Shown here piece after piece: positions 20,143-33,120 of a DNA stretch of 64,000 nt. Origin of the DNA: Bombyx mori (Eukaryota; Arthropoda; Insecta; Lepidoptera; Bombycidae); assembly GCF_030269925.1 (NCBI RefSeq), contig NC_085131.1:14059501-14123500 (forward strand), read 5' to 3'. The notes under the pieces are model-generated. The model was not told the origin of the DNA. It saw only the letters and a list, made by a program, of their open reading frames with translations, and made no database searches. Position 1 is the first letter of the stretch. Each line of letters begins with the position of its first letter. A program made the position numbers and the translations under genes.

Positions 20143-20386
20143 CTTTTTTTTATTGCTTTGATAGATGGACGAGCTCACAGCCCACCTGATGTTAAGTGGT
20201 TACTGGAGCCCATAAACATCTACAACGTAAATGCGCCACCCACCTTGAGATATGAGTTCTAAGGTCTCAGTATAGTTACAACGGCTGCCCCACCCTTCGA
20301 ACCGAAACGCATTACTGCTTCACGGCGGAAATAGACGGGGTGGTGGTACCTACCCGTGCGGACTCTCAAGAGGTCCTACCACCAGG
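20143..20386 (-). repeat. Bm1: Bm1 SINE, 5'-truncated
   Basis: Minus orientation; well-conserved 3' part directly next to the Jockey fragment. Confidence 0.9.
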
Positions 20387-21356
20387 AGGCATTTAAATAA
20401 AACTGCGTATTACTTTTTGAAATAGCTTATAGTGAAAAATGTATGGAATTAAATAAAATTGTAGCTAGAATACGGAATGTGCATTTCACAAAAAGAACAA
20501 AACAATTACATGGTACACTGGACGAAAGACCGGACTTCGAGAGAATTGTTATCATACTTGTTTTGCTTTGACTTTTAACGCTGTAATTTGAAAAGGACAT
20601 TCACGCGCTTATTTCGGCCCTCAGCTATTTAGTTAAATTCCAAAAAAATAGTAGGAACAGTAAAAATGATAGTAGCTTAAACATCTACGCACCTCTATGC
20701 CCTATCTATCTCTATCTCTATATGCCCTGTGCACTCGCATCGGTGTGGCTAAGCCACAAATACCACATTACACTTGCTACGAATGACTACAACGATGAAT
20801 TTAGCCTTCATGATAATGATTTTCTCTCTGCGCAAAAAAAGGCATTTCAAAAACAAAAATAATTTAAGGGACAATTGATTTGAGAGAGAGATCAGTGTCC
20901 GAGAGCAGCTGACATTCTTTTTTTCCCTACCTATTCACTGGTTCATAAGGGGATATTCTAGCTACGTGCGGACGGGGGCTGACTTTGTAAGTATATAACG
21001 CACTAGAACGGTTTTACCTCTGCTTGCCTGAATTAAATAATAACAAAGGATCAATACGGTTCCACCGTTCATTAATTACCCGTTCGACTATCACTTAACA
21101 AGTGTACTGTGTTAGAGCTCTACCACACAAAGCGATACACACGGAATCCACGTTTGTAGAACAATAAAAATTCAATTCCTAAGTGATTCAATGCTATACA
21201 TATAAATCATTAGCTTTATTTTTGGTCGTCACTCTGTTGTTTTCTTGCTGAAAAATATATGTACTTACTACAGAGCTGTTGTCACTAGTAACATAGTCAT
21301 GTTAACATGACTAAGATCCAGAGTAAAACCAAAATAAGTTTTTTAAAGAATTTCTC
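20387..21356. other. AT-rich stretch with a short Jockey-like tail
   Basis: 20915-20990 (CCTACCTATTCACTGG, GATATTCTAGCTACG) resembles the terminal tail also seen near 47790, in minus orientation. The rest was not recognised. Confidence 0.45.
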
Positions 21357-21612
21357 GTTTTTTTATTGTTTAAATGGGTGGATAAACTCACCGCACACCT
21401 GGAGCTAAGTGATTACTGAAGCTCATGCACAAAAATCCCGGCAACTACCTCAAAACATGAGTTCTAAGTCTCCGTTTTTTAGTAGAACGGCTGTCACACC
21501 CTTCAAAGTGAACCGTATTACGGTATTACTAGTTCACGGTAGAAATCTGATTCTGTCTGATCGGTGGCAACATCCGTGCGGACACACAAATCACTCTAAC
21601 ACCAATTATGTA
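21357..21612 (-). repeat. Bm1: Degenerate Bm1 SINE
   Basis: Landmarks such as TTATTGTTTAAATGGGTGGA, GAACGGCTGTCACACCCTTC and CCGTGCGGAC are kept with many changes. Confidence 0.75.
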
Positions 21613-22324
21613 TATTTATCTTCAAAAAAAACTGCTGCACCGAGATAAAAACAAAACGTCTTTCGAAAATTCATTATGGTAAGTTTTTTTCTGTTTGCAA
21701 ATCAACAAGATTTTAACTAAAACCAAGACTACATGACGTCACAAAACACAATGATACTTTGGACATGTTAAAAATTGATTGTTGTAGGACACGCTTCACG
21801 CCCGTGTGTTATTATCTGTTCAACCGTTCGCCACGTGTGGTTACGGCTTAATAAATAAACAATCTGCCCGCCCCTTGTAACTTGTGCTCTGTCTTTAAAC
21901 GTATAGTGATAATAATAATTATAGTCCACATAATTTGAATGAAACTTCATAGAAATTAGGTATCCTATATTTCTATTTGGTTATAAAAATCAACATTGAT
22001 TGCCGACGTCCGAAGCTCCCGTAATATTGGCAAACGTCTCAATATTGCTGATGACAGAGAGTGAATGAGTTTATTGATAGAGAGCATTTGTCAAATTCCA
22101 CGTACATCTCATGATAACTTTTATTTTAATGATGACAGCGGAAATATAGCATAGTCTTTTTATTTAATGTATCCACCGAATCTAATACAACTTTTTTTTT
22201 TATTATTTACAAACTCGAGGGGCTAAAATGAATTTAATTGACATACACAAAACTTAAATAAATGCAAAAATTCTAAGAAATATTATTGCTTTAAAATCTT
22301 CATGACCTCTTTAACTTTATATCA
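21613..22324. other. Unannotated AT-rich stretch
   Basis: Nothing recognised on either strand. Confidence 0.4.
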
Positions 22325-22515
22325 TCTATACATATAAATAAAATTAAAGTGTCTGTTTGTAATATTGAAATAACCGTTTTTTGCTACATGCATATGAATT
22401 AGGTAGCTGATGATATAAGGAGTAACTTAGACAATAACCGCGGGTGACATCGCGGGACTCAACTATCAATAATAAAATTTAATGTTTCCGAAGCGAAGCG
22501 AGGGCGGGTCGCTAG
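22325..22515 (+). mobile_element. Short non-autonomous Helitron
   Basis: 191 bp from A|TCTATACATA to GTCGCTAG|T, with a terminal hairpin AGCGA/TCGCT around GGGCGGG. These are textbook Helitron ends. Confidence 0.82.
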
Positions 22516-25500
22516 TTTAACATAAAGCTAAACAGAAAAGGCAAATCAATATGTACCCAAACAAAAATTTCGTTATTTCCTTAAGGAAGCGTGATCAAAA
22601 AAAAAACTCATTTCCAAACAATGGCATTCTCGACCTCATTGCTCCGACAATAAGAACACATTGCTCGATGGCGATTGTGATCAGCAACAGAAGTACTACA
22701 TTGGAGATAACGTTAACACGTCGTTCAAATCCGAAATCGAATTTCGCTTTTTTTTCTCACGAAACAATCACACTATTGCCTCATATGTTGGGGGAGTAAA
22801 GTAGAATTTCGTTCGCACGTGTAATCATAGCTACACCCAAAATAAGTCCAGGCAATAAGCATTTAGCTAAAACAATACAAGGTTTATCGATCGTATAGTT
22901 GCTACGAAGTCACGGTCACATGGATCATTACACATGGCATAACAGCAGGGTTGAGTCCGCAAGAGTAATTAGAGTAACACCCAATGACTTGGGTTAAGCT
23001 CGGTCTGAGAACCTCCATTTGAATCTATAAGCCGGGATGTGTTTATATCTCTCCTTCTATTTCGCGGTCTCTTGGTGTATCGTTTTCGCAAATCGATTTC
23101 GTCTAGACGCTAAACGTTACTAAGCATTAGACATATTTGTTGATAGCTCAGCTAACAATCAATTGATACATAATAGTCATGAAGTATCTTTTGAACTTGC
23201 ATCATCATCCTACTTGTATCTCCTGCAAACCAGCCACATTGTGTTCTGTTTTGAAGCCATTATACCTACAATTCATTTGAGACTATGACAGAGAGCACTT
23301 CGTCCTGTATCACAAATAAAATGTATTTTTTTTAGATAAAATAAACAAGTTTCTATATGTATTAAATAAAATGCTGGGCTATAGATGATCCGGTGGATCT
23401 GACTCCCGCATATGCACTCCTCATTACCAGGAAGTGAGGTTGATGATGCCCTGGAAAATTAGTTAGAAATAGACTCGCTGTGACATTAGTGGGAGTAGAA
23501 ATGGATATTGGAGTACTGGCAAAAGAGTTTCAAACTACCTACCAATATATTATAGTTTTAATTTCTTCGGTATTTGCAAATTGTAGACCAAATTACTATT
23601 TTCCGCAAGTCATCCGTGACCACGAAAACTATACAGTTTTCGAAAGGTCGTAAATAATATAAAGACAGTAAAGAAAACGCGAGGTTAAGCCGCAAATGTC
23701 GTTCTCATTATACCTCCCAAGTTTTAACATACCCTTCATCCACATTAAATTATGGATACAAATAACAACACTCATAGCTCCAAAAAATTTGCACGTGAAT
23801 CAAAAGTTATACTCTAAGCTAAAAGCAATTTACCGAAAAATCACCACCTGTCAGATAAAAACGCATTCCTTTGATCCTCATGCTCGAAGGGCAGGATAAT
23901 AGGGAAGATTGTTGATACCGTGCCCCAGAATTTGCATAAGGGAATTGACTCATATATATTTATGAATTTTGGAAGAGGTGTGCTTCCGTTAACTGTTTAA
24001 GTCAATTTTTCGGAGGGCGTTTTCCCTTTTCACTTTAATTCAGGTTTGCTTAGGTTAATCGAGTAATTATTAACCAGAGCTGTGCCTGTAAATCAAAATG
24101 TGCTAAAATTTGCAAATTTAAAAGTATTTGCCTAATATTTTATTACGGAATTTACCGGTACACCGAAGGAAAGTGGGAAGGGGGTTGATACAATGCGTGG
24201 ACATCTCGTAGGGAATACGGTACGCGGAGCAAAAAAAGAAAGGTAATAAATGAATCTAATTCTATTCCCTTCAGGAATTATTCCTATTATTTGATGTTAA
24301 TTAATTTATTTATTTCAAAGATTCAAAATTTCAATCTTGTGTAGTTTAATGCCAAAGACATCTGGTGTACAATCATTAATTGAGGTAACTTCGGACTTCA
24401 AATAAAAAAAATACCCTACTTACATTGGATGCCGAAGAAATAACTTACTTAATAAAAAACCGACCAGTATAACTGGTTAACAAACCAGTTTGTTAACCGA
24501 ATGTAACAAAGCCATTCTTTTTTGTAATTCCCGGCTAGGGGATGTAAGCCTGAAAAGCACAACTAGGCTTAAATGCCTATTGTATTGCTGTCGCGCAGCT
24601 GTCACTTGATTTGTGTAGGACAACAGTTATTACGATACAAATTAAGACTTTAATGTCAAGAAACAACGTCCTAGCTCGTAGTATTCAGATTGTGATATCT
24701 GTAGGCTTTAATAACCACTTCAATAAGGCGAGTTGCCTAATGACGTCACAGAGTATCCAAAATTCAATGTTATCAACTAAGCAAAGTTTGTCGGTTACAA
24801 TAAGAGCTAACTGACTTATACGAGATAAAAAAGATATAAAAAGAAGTGTTGAGATATAATTCTTATGATTTTCCTGCCAATCCCCCTAAAAAACATCTCC
24901 AAATTTATCCGACCAAAAAAATATATTATCCAACCTCCGCTTTATTGGTACACAACAAAATTGAGGTACAATCTGATTAAGTGTCAAGGAATAAAAGCAG
25001 CTTTTTTCCTTGACAAAGTTCCCGGCACCTCGATAAACTTGTACAATTGGCGCGAGCGAGTAACGTCGCCGACATGTCACATGTTGCAATCATTGACAGG
25101 TGAAACGTGCGGTAAATGTTTGAGCTCAAAGCTTACTACAACATGTAATATATTTGATATAGGATAATACTCGTATGCTTAGGGAAAACCGAGAATTTTT
25201 GCTAGGTGATAAAAGTTTTGGAAAAGAGGTTTGAATTTGTATATGAGACGTTAGTTCCCGGCTCGGTAGTGTGTTTTAGCCGGTTATCGTCGCGACACAC
25301 ACACTGGGTCTGGACAAACCAATCGATCCCTGGTCGGGGATGGAAACGGAACTTGCCCAGCAAGGTATCCTAGGTCCCCGATGTACGTCTAGGATTCAAC
25401 AAATTGTGTAAATGCACATACGCACCTGGGACTGCCACACGGAGCTCCTGGACGCGTGCACTGTTCTAGAATCACTAGGCCTTTGTTAATTTAGTATAAT

Positions 25501-25690
25501 GTTAACTTCACCCGCGGTCGTCGAATTCGGTTATGTTTAAATTTCTAGATTTGGTTGCGTGTTGCTGGACTCCCGTTCGTAATCGATGTGTGTGTGCATG
25601 CGATGTAGCTTCGCTGTCATTTGATGGATCCAAACGTGGAGATCGATTGGCGTTGTAAAATGTCACATTTAAAATTTGCCGCGAAGACGG
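22516..25690. other. Long unannotated stretch
   Basis: Over 3 kb with only short chance frames. Slightly GC-richer patches at 22980-23110 and 25255-25480 show no splice-consistent coding on either strand. It may be intron or intergenic host DNA, or repeats too old to recognise. Confidence 0.4.
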
Positions 25691-25699
25691 CACAGAATT

Positions 25700-25805
25700 T
25701 ATATAACTTAAAATATGGCGACTCATACTGGGTCTCATCAGAAGGCTCAATTCCTTAGAGGGGACATATGTCCAGCAATGTACGTCTGTCAGATTATGAC
25801 GATTG
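25700..25805 (+). repeat. RTE-like LINE 3' end
   Basis: Reading RRLNSLEGTYVQQCTSV followed by a TATGACGAT end matches the YVQQWTSI terminus of RTE-type LINEs. Confidence 0.6.
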
Positions 25806-26149
25806 GAATTTAAAACACAATTAGATTCACTCTTTAAGCAATAAAATTCCGCGTGATCATTTGAGGGGAACCTTTTCGTTTAGGAAACCGGAAATTAGTT
25901 GATCTACATCGATAGCTAAAGCAATTCTCCAATGAAATCAACCGAGAACATGATATGTACGATGTTGCCTATGAAAGTGGTTCTTAATCTTAGCTCCTAA
26001 CCAACAAAAAATGCTATCACTAGTATGAAAATTGAAATAATCTACATTTAGTGAAATCAAGGTAGGTTTTGACACCGTACAGAAAATGGTCTTTCAGGTA
26101 GGCAGGGAGGGGGAATGCTCTAGGAAATTGCTCGAGATGGTTCCTTCAT
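25806..26149. other. Unannotated stretch
   Basis: Nothing recognised. Confidence 0.4.
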
Positions 26150-26455
26150 CATCTTTTTACCACCGCACCTCCTACCGCCAGACTAGAGTTCTTCCAAACT
26201 AACTAAAACCACCGCGTTCCTCCACGGTGTGTTGCTAGAGATTTCTTTTGCCACGTACCATCCAGCTCTGGAATGAACTCCCGTCTACTATGTTTCCCAT
26301 GTGCTATGACACGTCCTTTAAACGAGGAGAAGAGAAGATAAGAATCCTCAATGGTAGGCAACTTGAAGGTTCTTCTGGCATTGCTGATGTCCATGAGTGT
26401 CAATGACTATTTACCATCATGTGGGCCTTATTCTCGTTTTCTATAAAAGCAGCAA
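26150..26455 (+). repeat. Degenerate CR1-like LINE 3' fragment
   Basis: Plus-strand codons LLPRTIQLWNELPSTMFP and ILNGRQLEGSSGIADVHE match the last ~60 residues of the intact protein at 59602-62562, followed by the shared tail. Confidence 0.8.
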
Positions 26456-26767
26456 ACCAATCCTAAAATACAATAAGAACACTAGTTACTAAATCAAAGG
26501 CTACATATTTTCTATGCTGAATGAAAGCTCAGACATTAACATTTTCTAACAATCACAGCCTGACCTTTGAGCTTGAAAGCACACAACGTATAGAGATCAA
26601 AAGCTCTACAATAGTATTTACATTGGCCTTCCAGAAAGCAGACTGGACATCGTCAACGGCAGTCGCACTGAAAACAAACAACGGCCGCGTCCAACTGGCG
26701 TTGTAAGAACTGATGTTTATACAAACGTCTCGATTAGGATTCGGTGCAATTTAAAAGCTGTAACATT

Positions 26768-27055
26768 TTTTTTTACTATTTTTTTTTTCCTACCTAAGCT
26801 GATAGCCTTGATAGGCTATATCAGCGTAACCTTAACTAGTTGAGCTCACGGGGCTCAAACCTGATGACGTTGCTAACACTGACACTAGCAAGACCCGTGC
26901 TTCGCAGAATCTACCACCGGATCGGAAACGCGACCCACTAAGAAGATCCTGAGGGTTAATGTACTCGTCGAGCCCGTCGTTGTTTTTTCCACGGATTTTC
27001 ACGATGAAGGAACAATATCGTGTAATGAAAAGCAAACCCGCACCAATTACATTTG
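26768..27055. repeat. Jockey-clade 3' tail (minus) joined to a Bm1 internal piece (plus)
   Basis: 26768-26970 shares CTAACACTGACACTAGCAAG and ACCACCGGATCGGAA with the fragment at 47778-48160. 26985-27055 carries the Bm1 body (GATGAAGGAACAATATCGTG). This is a mosaic of two repeats. Confidence 0.7.
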
Positions 27056-28352
27056 CCTACAAAATAGCTTTTAAAACTACCAAAACACTACATTTTTACA
27101 ATTATAAGCTTCTTAAGGCTACATAATTTCTACTAATAAATTTATTAATAAGCCACTTTCATTGACAAATACACATACTCTCAAAAAAATGACAAAAACT
27201 AAAAAAAAACAAATTAATAACAGCCCTATCCTCGTAAATGAAACTGTCACAAAACCATTACACTATATTCCTCATATGCGATTTCGGCAATCCGCTATCG
27301 CTAGATCACTCGCTTCAGCTCCCATCTCGGCCCAGCACGTGAGCCGTGTTTACACTAGTGACCTCGACCGCAGCGAGAATACATTACCGCAGTTGTGAAT
27401 GGACAATTTCAGTGTTGATATTGACATTAAAATAATTATGTTTACGACCGTGGACGAATTCCTTTTAATTTTCCTAGCCTCTTCGGTAAGCTTGTTTACA
27501 CTGTCATCCATATGAAACGTCTGCGTATAAACAAATTTAATTAGTTGACTTGCTGAAAACGTTATTTACTGTGTGTGTTTTTATTATTATTTTCATTACT
27601 GTAGGTAGCAGGTAGACTGTCTTATACATATATTTAATTAAACTGAACTGTTTTTCTGTCCGCACCAATTCGTGCCGCTTGCTAAGTGCACAAGGAACAA
27701 TTCCTTAGAATAAGGTAGCATGTGATGCTTGGAAGGATAGCTTCCAATGCTGGTTCTAATGATCAACTACCATACTGGGGGCATATAGCATGTGGAAGAG
27801 CTCGGCTGCCGACAACCTCTGACCGGTATCCTGTGGGAAGAAGTGGCGAAAACAGAGACTTGGAACTAACCGCGCGGTCTTACTTTTCCTAAGCTCTAAC
27901 TCAGCTACAAACCAAGAAGGGATCATAATCTTGTTTTGTAGCAGGAAAGCACTAAAATATTCAAGCAAATATACCACTGAGCGCCCATTCAAGTAAACGA
28001 GAATTATTAAAGAAAAAGAAACAGCACTTGCAATTTAACATCTATAAAGTCAAAACTCGTTAGGAGCCATTGTGAGTTGTATCGAAACAACGGAGCAACT
28101 TGGAAACAACAAGAATTCCACCCGTTCGGGCAAAACTTGAAGAAATCTATTATGTATAATTTTCACAAAGAACACCTTTTGAGTTTTCAACATCGCTCCC
28201 TGCGAAAGCGAAACAAAAACATTTTGACCTGAATCTCAGGGTGATCGCACGCTATCCAAAATATTGCATAATTGCAATACGCCTTTGGTTTAACAATATG
28301 TATATCTTCATGTCACATGTTTTTGAATGCCGTGCCCAATTTCAATTAGATA
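27056..28352. other. Unannotated stretch with one odd reading frame
   Basis: A 78-codon minus-strand frame (27756-27992) with a PSLCFRHFFPQDTGQRLSA segment looks more protein-like than its surroundings but was not recognised. It may be a relic of an unidentified element. Confidence 0.35.
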
Positions 28353-28582
28353 GTTTTTTTTTTATTGCTTAGATGGGTGGACGAGTTCGCAGCCTGGTGT
28401 TAAGTGATTACTGGAGCCCATAGACATCTACAACGTAAATGCGCCACCCACCTTGAGATATAAGTTCTAAGGTCTCAGTATAGTTACAACGGCTGCCCCA
28501 CCCTTCAAACCGAAACGCATTACTGCTTCACGACGGAAATAGGCAGGGTGATGGTACCTACCCGTGCGGACTTACAAGAGGC
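28353..28582 (-). repeat. Bm1: Bm1 SINE, 5'-truncated
   Basis: Minus orientation; a short deletion removes the usual CACAGCCCACC. Confidence 0.9.
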
Positions 28583-30431
28583 TTTTATTTGCCACACTAG
28601 GGATATCTTCTTATCTAGACCTAAAAATGAACATGAGAGAGATCGATTTTTTTTTCACGTTATCTCTGCCGTAAAGTCGTTGGCCAGGATAGTGGCTTCG
28701 CCCACAACAGAGCCTGTAAATCCATCAGCTTCTTCAAATTTCATACAATTGGAACTTCAACCTCAAGGCGGATAGCATTCACTTTGTGATGCCTTCGATA
28801 AACATTTGCAACAAGTTAAATTCATTCACTAGGTGAAAGTGTATTTACCGCCTTATACAAAAAATCATATGCGACATGATAATTAGTATTATGCATTTGG
28901 AGGATTCAGAAACAGGAAGATCTTTGGCCGAGTGGGTGCTCGGGTAGACCGACGCTTCCAAATTTTACTCCAAGTCTCTGCGCCGTAAAGGAAAATTAAG
29001 AAGACAAGAGAGAGGCAATGAGCTTCTTCTTGGTATTCCTCGAAATGTTTCTGTCCGCCCATACACAGCATATACAGGTAACACACAATTGAATCCTCAA
29101 ACAATTAACTTATTAACGGACAAAACGAAATAGCCTTTCCATATTCCTACATAAAGTCTACATTCATAATTACATTTCAGTACATACAGCTTTCTCCTTT
29201 TGAAGTCACGGCAACATGACACGTCATTAAATGAACAAGCACTTAGATCATCATGAATGTACAATACTATGTTCATTATTAGTACATGTTTATCACGATT
29301 ATAGCACAATTAACCCAACAAATATTTATATACCGCTGATTAACGCAGTATTCATGTTTGGAAAAGCTATGCTAAAGTTAAATTGTCTAAGACTGAACGT
29401 TAATGACGTCATTGCTATTAAAATGTGAGTGTGCGAGAGAGATAGCGCTATGTTCCTGTAACACCCCCACTTCTGCTCTGACTCTGACATTTTACTGCAA
29501 TTGCGATGCTGTTTTTGCAAATGATTTTCATTTAAGACATCTAGATTGTACTAACGATAATGCTTTGATATTCATATTCACATTATGTTTATCCCTTTTG
29601 TCCGAACTCATTGTGCTCAAACATAGTTCGTTTTCTAAGATCAATTTTGCCACGAATGTTTTCAGCGGATCATATACGGTTTGTTTCTCTGGTAATATTG
29701 AAATACCGTAACACAAGTATCTAAGCTTTATTGTCATCTACCCTGAAAAGCTGTAGGAAACGTAATGACAACAAGTTCTGAATAGCAATAATCCATCTGG
29801 CTATTAATCACAAAATACCCATACAGGTGCAACTTCTTCAAACTATTGCTACTACGTCCCTACTTAATCAACCGTAAGGGCAGAATCCTCATCACTTATT
29901 TTTCTACTTAACAATATATATTCGAAATGCTATTAATTCTCATAGTGGAATATGCTGTTAGCCCAATTGGTTGATATTCTTACCGCAAAACAATCAATTC
30001 CAGTAAAGTATATATTGTTGAATGTTGTCATTGTTCAGATATTCTCAAAATATAATATGACTAACCAACTCCGAGACCACAACAGCCATAATAAACTTTT
30101 GTGTATCCATAAAAATATCTTATTTTGTGATTAAGATTGGAACAACCCTCAAACAACAGGAAAAGTTTTATTTCATTCCTTATCATAGCATTCCATTTTA
30201 AGATGGGCCCTATCTCGGTGACTAAAAGACGATGTGTCCTTAGACGGACATTAGAATAGAGTTCCAACATTTATTTATACGATACGATAGTTAACGTGCG
30301 ATACGATATCGTGGATTTATAGATAAAATTTAATGTATATCATGTATTTTCTTAGGTTTCCACGAGTAAACATAAATAAAATAAGCTATGGCTTAATTTT
30401 GCTACATGAAAATCTTCGTTGACTGAAACTA
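28583..30431. other. Unannotated AT-rich stretch
   Basis: A short minus-strand reading near 28910-29060 contains LYGAETW, a motif of LINE C-termini, so a decayed RT piece is possible. The rest was not recognised. Confidence 0.4.
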
Positions 30432-31290
30432 AAACCAGCCAGCAGGTTACCGCGGTCAACACTACAACCAGACGGCGCGGCTCACCCCAAGGACGCCCAG
30501 CCGACGGAGCCTTCGAGGCGAATGGAAGGCTCTGAAACGTCGGCCGTCTCGGTACGGCAGCCCGTCAGGCCGCCCAGACAGTGCCGCTGGTGTCCCGGAA
30601 TACCCCGCTGGAGCAGAACCAGCCTGCCGGGTCGGGACGCGATACACCGCCAACCGGTCGCTCTTTCGTAACTCCTTGGCAGCGCGCTAGAGTGCTGGTA
30701 GCGCGCCGCGCGGCCTCTACCCCCTCAGGTCGCCCCTTGACCTTCACCGGGGGGAAGCCGCCATCTACAGGGGCCGGAGTCGGGCAAAGGCCCTTCTCCG
30801 GCCCCCGGCTCGGCGGCGATGGATAGGTGCGGAGAGGGGTGAGCTCTCCCTCTCTCGTTCCGCCGCCTCCTTCTGCGAGATGGTGTACTCGCAGAAGTCG
30901 AGCATCGCCTTCCAGGACTCATCGCTGCCGAGCATCGTGGCCACGACGGTCGGCAGCGATAAGTCCGGTCCTATTTTTCGAGACAAGGACACGGCCTTGC
31001 TCCAGCCATGCGGGGCAATATGCGAGCGTATGCTCGACCGTGTCCTCGTCGCAGTCACAATGGTGACACTCCATCGTCGGTTCCCTCCGGGCGATGCGAT
31101 GCAGGTACCGGCCAAAACACCCATGGCCGGTAAGCATCTGCGTCAACCGGAAGGTGAGACGCCCTTGGTCACGGTTCGCCCATTCCGCGAGGACCGGGCG
31201 CACCGCCTCGACGGTCCGGAGACCGGCCGACGGGTTCGCCAAGCGGCGAGACCACGCCTCCAGCAAAAAATTCCACTGTTCCTGCCATAG
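30432..31290 (-). pseudogene. R1-clade LINE 3' fragment, frameshifted
   Basis: GC-rich and minus strand. The reading QEQWNFLLEAWSRRLANPSAG leads to RLTFRLTQMLTGHGCFGRYL and a CCHC motif (CHHC-x8-H-x4-C), closely matching the C-terminus of the LINE at 15532-17793. A frameshift near 31000 separates this from SDESWKAMLDFCEYTISQKE, which ends at 30765. A 3' UTR of about 330 bp follows to the left, with no poly(A) visible. Both ends look truncated. Confidence 0.85.
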
Positions 31291-31741
31291 ACAAAGAGAG
31301 CTATAGACAGGATTGGCAACATATTTAGGCTTCATCATCATCATCATTCTTTCGTAATTTTTTTTTACTAATTTAATTGTTCTCAATACAAAATGAGCAA
31401 ATCGCAATAAAGAATAAATATACATTTATTTTTTGGTAATTAAATATATTCGTTTTTAGAGAGATTAAATCTTACCATATCGGATGATATAAATTCGGTA
31501 TGAGCGTAACTTTACGACTTGCTTCCGATAAATGCGTCCTTAATCGTATAGTTTGATTGATTGAAGGCTAGAGCGTAGACTTGGGGCATCTTGTCTCCAT
31601 AGCAACAAAAGTTTGAAGACTGCGTACGATTAATGATTTCAGAATCCAGATTTACGATGGAAAACTTGTAGACGCAAATACAATTATCAAAGGGCAACTT
31701 TAACTCATTTCGGCCATTACTGAAAAAAAAATATTGAAAAG
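31291..31741. other. Short unannotated stretch with (ATG)n
   Basis: An (ATC/ATG)n microsatellite at about 31328-31346 resembles RTE LINE tails. Nothing else was recognised. Confidence 0.4.
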
Positions 31742-32861
31742 TTATGTCCTAAGGACATATATTCCAATTACTATATTCCATATTAATATATTCCAGATAC
31801 TTCCATCTATGATGGAAGTATCAGCAGAGTCAAACTGGAAAAACGGGGAGAGGACATAAAAATCTGCCGAGGAGTAAGACAGGGTGATCCTTTGTCGCCT
31901 AAGCTGTTTATAGCAGTACTACAGCTTATCTTTGAAAATGTACACTGGCCATCGAACGGAATCAAAGTAAATGGGAAGCGACTTACACATTTGAGATTTG
32001 CTGATGATATCGTTCTCTTCGCTGAAACAAACGAAAAACTCGAAAAAATGATAAATATTTTAAGCGAGGAAAGCGAAAAAGTCGGTCTCAAAATGAACCA
32101 AGACAAAACCAAAGTAATGACAAACAGTAGTACTGATAAAATCAGCTTGTATGGCAAACCGTTAGAGTACGTAAACAGCTATATATATCTCGGAAAATTA
32201 ATTTCATTTAAAGACAACAACGATGAAGAAGAAGTCGAACGCCGAATCAATATAACTTGGAGAAAATTCTGGAGCTTAAAGGAAATTCTAAAAGGGTCCT
32301 TCCCTCTTCATCTGAAAAAGACTGTGATGGATACCTGTATTCTTCCGACTGTCTTATATGGGTGCCAAACATGGACTTACAACACAAAAATAAAAACAAA
32401 ATTAGCGACCTGTCAGAAAGCGATGGAAAGAAGTATATTGAATATAAGAAAAATACAAAGGATAAGAAGCGAATACATTAGAGAAAAAACAAAGCTGATA
32501 GATGCTCTCAGGTACGCTCTGACACAAAAGTGGCGCTGGGCAGGACATCTTGCGAGATATACGGATAAAAGATGGACATTAGAAATTACAACATGGGAAG
32601 GACCAGCGGGCAAAAGAAGAAGAGGACGACCAAGAAGCAGATGGATCGACGAAATGACAGCAGCAACTGGAAAAGAATGGAGAAACAAAGCCAAGGATAG
32701 GGAAGAGTGGAGCAAGCTGGAGGAGGCCTATACCCGAATGGGGTTCCAAGCACAAGTTTATATTTAATTTTGTAATTTTTATTTGATAAGGTGTTTTTTC
32801 TTTTTTTCTATTTGTGTTTTGGAAATAAAATGGGCTTATTATTATTATTATGTCCTTAGGA
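31742..32861 (+). mobile_element. RTE-clade LINE, 5'-truncated, with target duplication
   Basis: Near-identical TTATGTCCTWAGGA repeats (31742-31755 and 32848-32861) bracket the insertion. It has an open RT C-terminal half, a short 3' UTR and an (ATT)n tail at 32838-32850. About 40 bp of AT-rich filler separates the left repeat from recognisable coding sequence. Confidence 0.85.
31796..32767 (+). CDS. RTE-type reverse transcriptase, C-terminal part
   Basis: The frame is open for about 323 codons with no internal stop. Motifs in order are GVRQGDPLSPKLF, the catalytic FADD in LRFADDIVLF (about 31997-32026), YLGKLI, LYGCQTWTY and the C-terminal WRWAGHLAR, RRRGRPRSRWIDE and EWSKLEEAYTRMGFQ. This is the usual tail of RTE-clade proteins. 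The endonuclease and N-terminal RT are absent, so the copy is inactive, but the clean frame points to a recent insertion. The conventional start at 31892 is not biologically meaningful. Confidence 0.88.
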   Translation, partial: DTSIYDGSISRVKLEKRGEDIKICRGVRQGDPLSPKLFIAVLQLIFENVHWPSNGIKVNGKRLTHLRFADDIVLFAETNEKLEKMINILSEESEKVGLKMNQDKTKVMTNSSTDKISLYGKPLEYVNSYIYLGKLISFKDNNDEEEVERRINITWRKFWSLKEILKGSFPLHLKKTVMDTCILPTVLYGCQTWTYNTKIKTKLATCQKAMERSILNIRKIQRIRSEYIREKTKLIDALRYALTQKWRWAGHLARYTDKRWTLEITTWEGPAGKRRRGRPRSRWIDEMTAATGKEWRNKAKDREEWSKLEEAYTRMGFQAQVYI

Positions 32862-32909
32862 ATGATAAAATTGACTATGTGTCTCTCTATGTGACCTCTG
32901 AACACTTTT

Positions 32910-33120
32910 TACTACTGGTAGTAAGGCGTCTTTTGAGCCCGCACAAATAGGTACCACCACTCTGCCTACTTCTGCCGTGAAGCAGTTATGCATTTTCATT
33001 TCAACAATGGAGCAGCAACTTTACTATACTTTAACTAAAGCTTTGGAACTTATGTCTCAGGGTGAGTGCCGAAATTTACTTTGTTGATATTTATTGGCTT
33101 ACTTATCACCAGGAAGGCCG
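32910..33120 (+). repeat. Bm1: Degenerate Bm1 SINE
   Basis: ACTGGTAGTAAGGCGTCTTT, AGGTACCACCACTCTGCCTA and GTGAAGCAGTTATGC are recognisable; the 3' half is scrambled. Confidence 0.75.
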
